Assembly: GCF_028609845.1 (NCBI RefSeq)
Contig: NZ_CP063191.1
Location: 1,426,001-1,490,000 of the forward strand
DNA from: Corynebacterium heidelbergense
GTDB lineage: Bacteria > Actinomycetota > Actinomycetes > Mycobacteriales > Mycobacteriaceae
Direction of reading: 5' to 3'
DNA length: 64,000 bases
In this document: positions 55,242 through 64,000 of the stretch, in pieces
How the letters are laid out: each line of letters starts with the position of its first letter
Position numbering within the stretch: the stretch's first letter is position 1
Position numbers and translations under genes: made by a program
The notes under the pieces: generated by a model
Databases searched by the model: none
Told to the model about the DNA's origin: nothing
What the model saw: the letters and a program-made list of their open reading frames with translations, nothing else

Positions 55242-56582
55242 ATGCACACTGGGGTGGAGACGTTAGTGCAGATGCCCAGTCACATTTCGCTCATCGACGG
55301 CTGGTTTCCCACCTCCGTCCAAATCGCCGTCTTGCTCACCGCCGTTTTAGCCTTCTGGCGTAGGGGGCGGCGTTGGTGGCGGGTGTGCTTGCCCTTGGCC
55401 GCGGGTGTGGGTGGTCTAGTGGCGTTGGGGTTGCGCTTCTATTCCATCTCCCAGGGGATGAGCGCCGCTCCTCTGCCGTGGATCCTGTGGGTCTGGTGCG
55501 GCCTAGGTGCCGCGGCAGTGGTGGTCGGCGCCGTGGGGTGGACCTACGGCAGGCATTGGCAGCAGGTCTCGGCGGTGGCCTGCGTTTTGCTCTCACTTTT
55601 GGCCGCGGCGCACGTTCTCAACCAGTGGACCGGGTACGTCAGCACAGCCCGCCAGGCCTACGAAACAGCAGTGGACGCTCCGCTGCCCGGGGAGGTTCCT
55701 CTCTCTGCTTTGGAGGACATGCACAGGGATCCCCCGCGTAGCGGCGTTTTGGTGCGGGTAAACGCGCCGTCGGTGGCGTCTGGAATGAAACACCGTCCGG
55801 AAGTGGTGTATCTTCCCCCGGCCTGGTTCGCCGGGCCCCACCCGCCACAATTGCCAGTGCTCGTGCTCATCGGCGGGGCCTTCAACACCCCGGCGGATTG
55901 GGTGCGTTCGGGGCACGCCGATGTGGTCGCGGATCGCTATGCCGCAGCGCACGATGGTTTCGCGCCGGTGCTGGTCCTGGCGGATGTCTCCGGTTCCATG
56001 GGGACGGACACGGAGTGCGTGGATGGCCCCCGGGGCAACAGCGCGACGTACGCCACCCAGGACTTACCGCAGTATATTCAGGCCACCTTCGGCACCTACC
56101 CGGGTTCCTCCGGCTGGGGTATCGCGGGATGGTCCATGGGCGGGACCTGCGCCATCACGCTTACCACGGCACACCCGGAGGTGTACTCCACCTTCCTGGA
56201 CATCGCCGGGGATCTAGCGCCCAACGCGGGCAACGAGCGGGAGACGCTAGCGCGATTGTTTGCCGGGGATGTCGCCGCCCGGGACCGTTACGACCCGGCC
56301 ACGGCGATGCGCACCCACAGCCCCCTGGATTACGCGGGCGTGACGGGCCGTTTTGTGGAAGGTAAGCCTGTGGGCGGCACGGAGGGGTTGGCGGAGCTGA
56401 CGCAGGAGCAGGCACAGCGCTCCCAGGCCCCCGGAGAGGTGCTGTGCCCCCAGGCTCGGGCGGCAGGGATCGACTGCGATGTCGTCACCACCGATCTGCC
56501 GCACCAGTGGGGCCTGGCGGAGGCACAGTTCGAGGAGCAGTTCGGGTGGCTATCGAACCGTCTGTTCGCGAACCTGTCCTAA
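55242..56582 (+). CDS. membrane-anchored alpha/beta-hydrolase (esterase D/Ag85-like)
   Basis: The 446-residue protein has four N-terminal hydrophobic segments (about 25-130). An extracytoplasmic alpha/beta-hydrolase domain of the esterase/antigen-85 superfamily follows: VVYLPPAWFAG, VLVLIGGAFNTPADW, nucleophile Ser in WGIAGWSMGGTCA (about 300) and a closing His in LPHQWGLAEAQFEEQ. Relatives include mycoloyltransferases and secreted esterases. The substrate is unknown, though a cell-envelope role is reasonable. Confidence 0.8.
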   Translation: MHTGVETLVQMPSHISLIDGWFPTSVQIAVLLTAVLAFWRRGRRWWRVCLPLAAGVGGLVALGLRFYSISQGMSAAPLPWILWVWCGLGAAAVVVGAVGWTYGRHWQQVSAVACVLLSLLAAAHVLNQWTGYVSTARQAYETAVDAPLPGEVPLSALEDMHRDPPRSGVLVRVNAPSVASGMKHRPEVVYLPPAWFAGPHPPQLPVLVLIGGAFNTPADWVRSGHADVVADRYAAAHDGFAPVLVLADVSGSMGTDTECVDGPRGNSATYATQDLPQYIQATFGTYPGSSGWGIAGWSMGGTCAITLTTAHPEVYSTFLDIAGDLAPNAGNERETLARLFAGDVAARDRYDPATAMRTHSPLDYAGVTGRFVEGKPVGGTEGLAELTQEQAQRSQAPGEVLCPQARAAGIDCDVVTTDLPHQWGLAEAQFEEQFGWLSNRLFANLS

Positions 56583-56599
56583 CCGTGACGGCACTGCGG

Positions 56600-58171
56600 C
56601 TAGTTACTAGCAAGGAAGAATTCGTAGGCCGGGCTATGGGTCACCTCAGTGACGGGGTAGCCCAGCTCGGTAACGTGGCTTTGGAATTCCTGGTCCCCCG
56701 CCACTCCTTCGAAGGCCGCGAGAATGCGGCCGTAGTCCATGCCGAAGCTGCGGTAGTGAAAAGCGGTGACATTCCAGCGGGTGCCCAGGACCTCCAAAAA
56801 TCTCTGAAGGGCCCCGGGTTGTTCAGGAAACTCGAAAGCGAACACGGATTCGTTGACGCGGGCGGGGGGTTGCCCGCCGACCATGTAACGGACGTGTTCC
56901 TTCGCTATCTCGTCATCGGAGAGGTCCACCACACCGTATCCGGCGTTACTGAGGTCTGCGTGAATGGCCGTCCGTTCGGAGCGACCTTCTTTGAGCTGCA
57001 CGCCGACGAAGATCTTGGCGGCGTGGCCATCGGCGCGGTCGCCAACTCGGTAGTTGAATTCGGTGACGGCGCGGCGGCCAAGAACGTTGCTGAAGTGGAG
57101 GAACGCGCCCTTGGCCTCGGGGATGGTGACGCCGAAGATCGCCTCACTGCCCTCGCCGAGCTCGGCACGTTCGGAAACGTAGCGCAGAGTGTGGAAATTA
57201 ACGTTCGCACCGGAGAGGATGTGAACGAGGGTTTCCCCTTCCAGCTCATGCTCAGCGGCGTAGCGCTTGAGTCCGGCGAGGGATACGGCTCCTGCGGGCT
57301 CGGCGATGGCGCGCGTGTCATCGAAGATGTCCTTCATCGCTGCGGAAATTTCGTCGGAGCTGACGGTGATGACGGCGTCGAGGTTGTCCCGGCAGAGGCG
57401 GAACGTTTCGGAGCCGATGGTCTTTACGGCTACGCCCTCGGCGAAAAGACTGACACGCGGAAGGTCAACAGGCTTCCCGGCTTCGAGCGCAGCGGTCAGG
57501 CAGGCGGACTCTTCCGGTTCTACGCCGATAACTTGAATGTCTGGGTTAATCTGTTTGATCAGAACGCTCGTGCCCGCTGCAATGCCCCCGCCTCCTACGG
57601 GCACGAACACGCGGTCCACATTGGGATTGTCTTTGATGATCTCAAGCCCGATGGTGCCTTGGCCCGCAATGATGGCCGGATCGTCGAAGGGAGGCACCCA
57701 AATCATGCCGTGTTCTTCGGCAAGCTGCTGGGCATGTCCCTTGGCCTCATCGAAGTTGTTCCCGTAGAGCAGAACATCACCACCGAAACCCTCGACAGCG
57801 GCGATCTTGATCGCAGGGGTGATACGGGGCATCACGATGATGGTTCTGATGCCCAGTTCGGTACCGGAAAGGGCTACACCTTGGGCGTGGTTGCCGGCTG
57901 AGGCTGTGATGACGCCCGCGGCCCGTTCGGCTTCGTTGAGCTGTGCCATGCGGTTGAATGCGCCGCGGATCTTGAAGCTGTGCACGGGCTGCAGGTCCTC
58001 ACGCTTGGCGAGAATGCTGTTGCCCAAGCGGGTTCCTAGGACTGGCATGGTTTCTAGCGGAGTGTGCTTGGCCACCCGGTAGATAGGGGATGCGACGATG
58101 TTGCGCAGGTAGTGGTCCCCGGTGCTGGGGTTCGGGGCGCTAGAGGAAGTCGCAGGGGTTTCGGCGGGCAT
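56600..58171 (-). CDS. ilvA: IlvA, threonine deaminase (long form)
   Basis: The 523-residue PLP enzyme converts threonine to 2-ketobutyrate, the first step to isoleucine. PLP-Lys67 lies in PVHSFKIRGA, the Gly-rich phosphate loop is VPVGGGGIAAG, and two C-terminal regulatory ACT-like domains follow (about 345-520; AIFGVTIPEAKGAFLHF and VFAFEFPEQPGALQRFL). It is longer than the roughly 436-residue C. glutamicum enzyme and resembles the E. coli type. A perfect -10 TATAAT precedes a leaderless ATG. Confidence 0.95.
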   Translation of the reverse strand: MPAETPATSSSAPNPSTGDHYLRNIVASPIYRVAKHTPLETMPVLGTRLGNSILAKREDLQPVHSFKIRGAFNRMAQLNEAERAAGVITASAGNHAQGVALSGTELGIRTIIVMPRITPAIKIAAVEGFGGDVLLYGNNFDEAKGHAQQLAEEHGMIWVPPFDDPAIIAGQGTIGLEIIKDNPNVDRVFVPVGGGGIAAGTSVLIKQINPDIQVIGVEPEESACLTAALEAGKPVDLPRVSLFAEGVAVKTIGSETFRLCRDNLDAVITVSSDEISAAMKDIFDDTRAIAEPAGAVSLAGLKRYAAEHELEGETLVHILSGANVNFHTLRYVSERAELGEGSEAIFGVTIPEAKGAFLHFSNVLGRRAVTEFNYRVGDRADGHAAKIFVGVQLKEGRSERTAIHADLSNAGYGVVDLSDDEIAKEHVRYMVGGQPPARVNESVFAFEFPEQPGALQRFLEVLGTRWNVTAFHYRSFGMDYGRILAAFEGVAGDQEFQSHVTELGYPVTEVTHSPAYEFFLASN

Positions 58172-58179
58172 AGGCGCCC

Positions 58180-58185
58180 ATTATA
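58180..58185 (-). promoter_or_regulatory. leaderless -10 of ilvA (consensus TATAAT)
   Basis: On the minus strand TATAAT lies 8 nt before the ATG at 58171. This is the only perfect consensus -10 among the leaderless promoters noted here. Confidence 0.65.
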
Positions 58186-58209
58186 GGAGGCACGGTACCC
58201 GCCTGGAAC

Positions 58210-59658
58210 CTAGCGGGAGTCCGGCTTGCTGGCCCACCGGCCTTGGTACTCGTCCAGGTTGACCTGGGGGGTGGGCTGAAGATTGTCGGTGGCTGGGTTC
58301 TCCACGGAGGGGTACTTGAGGTCCACTCGGGAATCGTCGTCGGCGGCCGCGTAGGGGTCCTTGCCATCGAGCACGCGGTGGACTTGGTCGGTGTCGATTG
58401 TGCCGGTCCATTTGCCGACAAGGAGGGTGGCTACAGAGTTACCAGCGAAGTTCGTAAGCGCTCGGGCCTCGGACATGAACCGGTCGATGCCAGCGATGAT
58501 ATCCACACCATTGACAAGTTCTGGCCGGTGGGATTGTAGCCCGGCGGTGAGGGTCGCGATGCCCGCCCCAGAGACACCGGCGGCACCCTTTGAGGCGATG
58601 ATCATGAACAGCAGCAGGCCCACCTGTTGGGGAATGGACATGGGTTTTTGCATCGCATCCGAGACGAAGATGGCACCCATCGTCAGGTAAATTGCGGTGC
58701 CGTCCAAGTTGAAGGAGTAGCCGGTGGGTACGACAATGCCGACGGTCGCCCGGTCCACTCCCAAGTGTTCCATTTTTCGGATGAGGTTGGGCAGAGCTGA
58801 TTCGGAGGAGGAAGTGGCGAAGATCAGCAGGAATTCAGATCCGAGATATTTGACGAGCTTGAAGATGTTGAAGCCACCGAAAACCCGGAGGATGGTGCCA
58901 AGGACCACAAAGATGAAGATGATACAGGTCGCGTAGAAGGCCAACATGAGCTCGCCAAGTTGCCACACGGCCTCGATTCCGGAGCCACCGACCACACCCG
59001 CGATGGCGCCAAAGGCGCCGATGGGGGCCAGCCAGAGAATCCACGTGAGGATTTTGAACACGAGCTTTTGCAGGGCGGCAACGAAACCGAGGATGGGCTC
59101 CCCCGCGGGACCGAGAGATTGGGTGGCGAAACCGACGAGGAGGGCGACAAAGAGGGTTTGCAAGACCTGTTCGCCGGTAAGTGCGGCGAAGAACGTAGTG
59201 GGTACCACTGTGTGGAAGAAACCGAGGAAGCCGGTTCCGTGGTCGGCGGCTTCGCTGGCTTTGCGGGCAGCGTCCCCGGTGGCGGCGATGTTGAGTCCAT
59301 CGCCGGGTTCGATGAAGTTTCCAACAAGTAAGCCGATGGCCAGCGCGAAGGTGGACATGGTGAGGAAATAGGCCAAAGCCATACCGCCGGCTTTGCCCAC
59401 GGAAGATGCGGCGCGCACAGATCCGATGCCCAGCACGATGGTGCAGAAGATCACCGGAGCAATGACCATGGTGATGAGGCCCACGTAAGCCTTGCCCAGG
59501 TCGCTGAACCCCTGCGCAATGTTGGGGGCTACGAGACCGAAGATGATGCCCGCTATGACGGCGACGATGACCGCTATATACAGAAAGTGGGTGTTGTCTT
59601 TGTGGGGTTTTTTCGCAGGAGCGATTTTCGGCGATGCCGCGTAGCTTGCGTTTGCCAT
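58210..59658 (-). CDS. dicarboxylate/amino acid:cation symporter (DAACS, SLC1 family)
   Basis: The 482-residue protein shows the SLC1/GltP/DctA architecture: eight helices and two re-entrant hairpins, with the signature SSSESALPNLIRKMEHLGV and the GYSFNLDGTAIYLTMGAIFVS motif. It imports C4-dicarboxylates or glutamate/aspartate with cations. The choice between them is not clear. The C-terminal 50 residues are polar. A GGAGG site precedes the ATG, and an inverted repeat at 59721-59745 may be an operator. Confidence 0.9.
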   Translation of the reverse strand: MANASYAASPKIAPAKKPHKDNTHFLYIAVIVAVIAGIIFGLVAPNIAQGFSDLGKAYVGLITMVIAPVIFCTIVLGIGSVRAASSVGKAGGMALAYFLTMSTFALAIGLLVGNFIEPGDGLNIAATGDAARKASEAADHGTGFLGFFHTVVPTTFFAALTGEQVLQTLFVALLVGFATQSLGPAGEPILGFVAALQKLVFKILTWILWLAPIGAFGAIAGVVGGSGIEAVWQLGELMLAFYATCIIFIFVVLGTILRVFGGFNIFKLVKYLGSEFLLIFATSSSESALPNLIRKMEHLGVDRATVGIVVPTGYSFNLDGTAIYLTMGAIFVSDAMQKPMSIPQQVGLLLFMIIASKGAAGVSGAGIATLTAGLQSHRPELVNGVDIIAGIDRFMSEARALTNFAGNSVATLLVGKWTGTIDTDQVHRVLDGKDPYAAADDDSRVDLKYPSVENPATDNLQPTPQVNLDEYQGRWASKPDSR

Positions 59659-59720
59659 GGTCGGGGCCTCCGTTGCAGAGAGGGTCGTGAGGCCGCTGGA
59701 CGCGACCGAGCTTTTCTCAG

Positions 59721-59745
59721 CCGATGATTAAGGATTTACCATCGG
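59721..59745 (-). repeat. inverted repeat upstream of the symporter gene
   Basis: CCGATG (59721-59726) and CATCGG (59740-59745) enclose an A/T-rich 13-bp centre. It lies 63-87 bp before the symporter ATG, a plausible operator position. In the rest of 59659-59876 I see nothing else. Confidence 0.5.
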
Positions 59746-59876
59746 ATACTTAAGTTTGCTGCCGAATCGACGTAAGTGCAATCCGCCGGTATTCCCGCCC
59801 TCATCTGAGGGGATCCTCCCCGCATGCCCTCTCCTGCAGGTCACCCTCGTGGCCCTCCTCGTCTTACTCCCACCCC

Positions 59877-60572
59877 CTACTTGTCCCGCAGCGGCCAGTA
59901 ATCATCCACGTCCACATCCCGCCCCTGCCGCTTGAACCACTCCTGCAGCCCAGTCTGTTCCTCGTAGTGCCACGTCGCCTGCGCCAGCATGAGTTCGTCG
60001 GCGCTCATCTGCGTCACCTGCGGGTTCTCCCGGGCCAGCTTCCACGCCACCCGCGCGGCTGCCACCGCATCCGCCGTCGCCTCGTGCGCATTGGCCAGTT
60101 CCACCCCGTAGTGCTCGCACACGCTGCCCAGGGTCCGCTTCCCCCGCCGCTTGCTGTAGTGGCGGTCCAGCACATACGGATCCACCACCAGCCCATCAAC
60201 GGTGAAGCTCGGCTCCAGCGCGCGCAGCACCGTCAGGTCGTACGCCGCGTTGTACACGATCAGCGTCGCCCCCTGCGCCCAGGCTTCCCGAATCTTCTGG
60301 ATCGTCGTGGCCAGCACTTCGTCATGCGGTTGTCCGTGTTCCCTGGCGTGTTCGGTGCTGATCCCGTGGACTTTGGTTGCTTCTTCTGGGATCTCGACGC
60401 CAGGATCCGCCAGCAACTCACAATCGTCACGACTGCGACCTTTGATCGTCACCAGCGCGCTGGTGACGATCCTGGCTTGCAGGGGGTCCTTGCCAGTCGT
60501 CTCCAGGTCGAAGCTCAACATGTGGCCGGGGTCGAAGCGGGACGGGCCGGGTTCACCGTGTGTGGGCTGCAT
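59877..60572 (-). CDS. DnaQ-type 3'-5' exonuclease
   Basis: The 231-residue protein has a DEDDh exonuclease domain: ExoI LSFDLETTGKDP (about residue 20), ExoII YNAAYDLTVLRAL and ExoIII HEATADAVAAARVAW. The C-terminal 50 residues include LMLAQATWHYEEQTGLQEWFKRQG. It may serve DNA proofreading, repair or RNA turnover. The start at 60572 is set by a leaderless -10 and by where similarity begins. Longer in-frame starts (60602 or further) are possible. It is divergent from ligA. Confidence 0.85.
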   Translation of the reverse strand: MQPTHGEPGPSRFDPGHMLSFDLETTGKDPLQARIVTSALVTIKGRSRDDCELLADPGVEIPEEATKVHGISTEHAREHGQPHDEVLATTIQKIREAWAQGATLIVYNAAYDLTVLRALEPSFTVDGLVVDPYVLDRHYSKRRGKRTLGSVCEHYGVELANAHEATADAVAAARVAWKLARENPQVTQMSADELMLAQATWHYEEQTGLQEWFKRQGRDVDVDDYWPLRDK

Positions 60573-60579
60573 GCCCCAC

Positions 60580-60585
60580 ACTTTA
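60580..60585 (-). promoter_or_regulatory. leaderless -10 of the exonuclease gene
   Basis: On the minus strand TAAAGT lies 7 nt before the ATG at 60572. Confidence 0.55.
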
Positions 60586-60611
60586 TTAGCGACCCGAGAC
60601 ATCACGATTAG

Positions 60612-64000
<3,389 letters not shown>

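Overview
The window is a 64 kb piece of chromosome from a high-G+C actinobacterium, almost certainly a Corynebacterium. Gene order is the best evidence: ligA, gatC-gatA, pfkA, gatB, lysE/lysG, ilvD, an MscCG-type channel, ilvB-ilvN-ilvC, serA, leuB and gltX follow the order I recall for the C. glutamicum chromosome. Many start codons sit 6-8 nt behind a TANNNT -10 hexamer, which fits the leaderless transcription common in this genus. A DtxR-type operator and an ilv leader peptide fit as well. No phage, insertion sequence or CRISPR array is visible.

Layout. 1-6783 is a potassium-uptake operon, kdpA (partial)-B-C-D-E. 6830-11694 holds a small membrane protein and then an iron cluster: a ferric-siderophore reductase and an RhtX/AmpG-like MFS permease diverge from an Ntn-hydrolase acylase and an IucB/MbtK-like acyltransferase around one DtxR box. 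11672-12603 holds two identical tRNA-Glu genes, a DUF3253 gene between them, and tRNA-Gln. 12677-21797 carries gltX, small metabolic genes, isochorismate synthase, an exonuclease, a decayed cNMP/CBS/DUF294 pseudogene, a TauE-like permease and leuB. 21889-30632 has a His-rich metal-binding protein, an ABC exporter with its own two-component system, serA, a COG0523 metallochaperone, a VanZ protein and a TipA-like MerR regulator with a clear operator.

30715-38654 is the branched-chain amino-acid block (ilvC, ilvN, ilvB with a peptide attenuator, the glutamate-export channel mscCG, ilvD). 38651-47953 has small proteins, an MmpS-like protein, a strongly strand-skewed G/T tract, lysG/lysE, a DoxX protein, gatB, pfkA, a multidrug MFS and a NUDIX hydrolase. 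48092-64000 has a carboxylate-amine ligase/ATP-grasp fusion, an S9 peptidase, gatA and gatC, an ACT protein, a membrane esterase, ilvA, a dicarboxylate/amino-acid symporter, a second DnaQ-type exonuclease, ligA and the first 394 codons of a SNF2-like helicase.

How the genes work together. IlvA, IlvBN, IlvC, IlvD and LeuB cover much of isoleucine, valine and leucine synthesis. GltX, GatC, GatA, GatB, tRNA-Glu and tRNA-Gln make up the indirect Gln-tRNA pathway. LysG/LysE and MscCG export amino acids. The most unusual unit is the iron cluster at 7.2-11.7 kb. It pairs an apparently cytosolic acylase with a siderophore-type acyltransferase next to an import permease and a reductase, without a visible siderophore synthetase.
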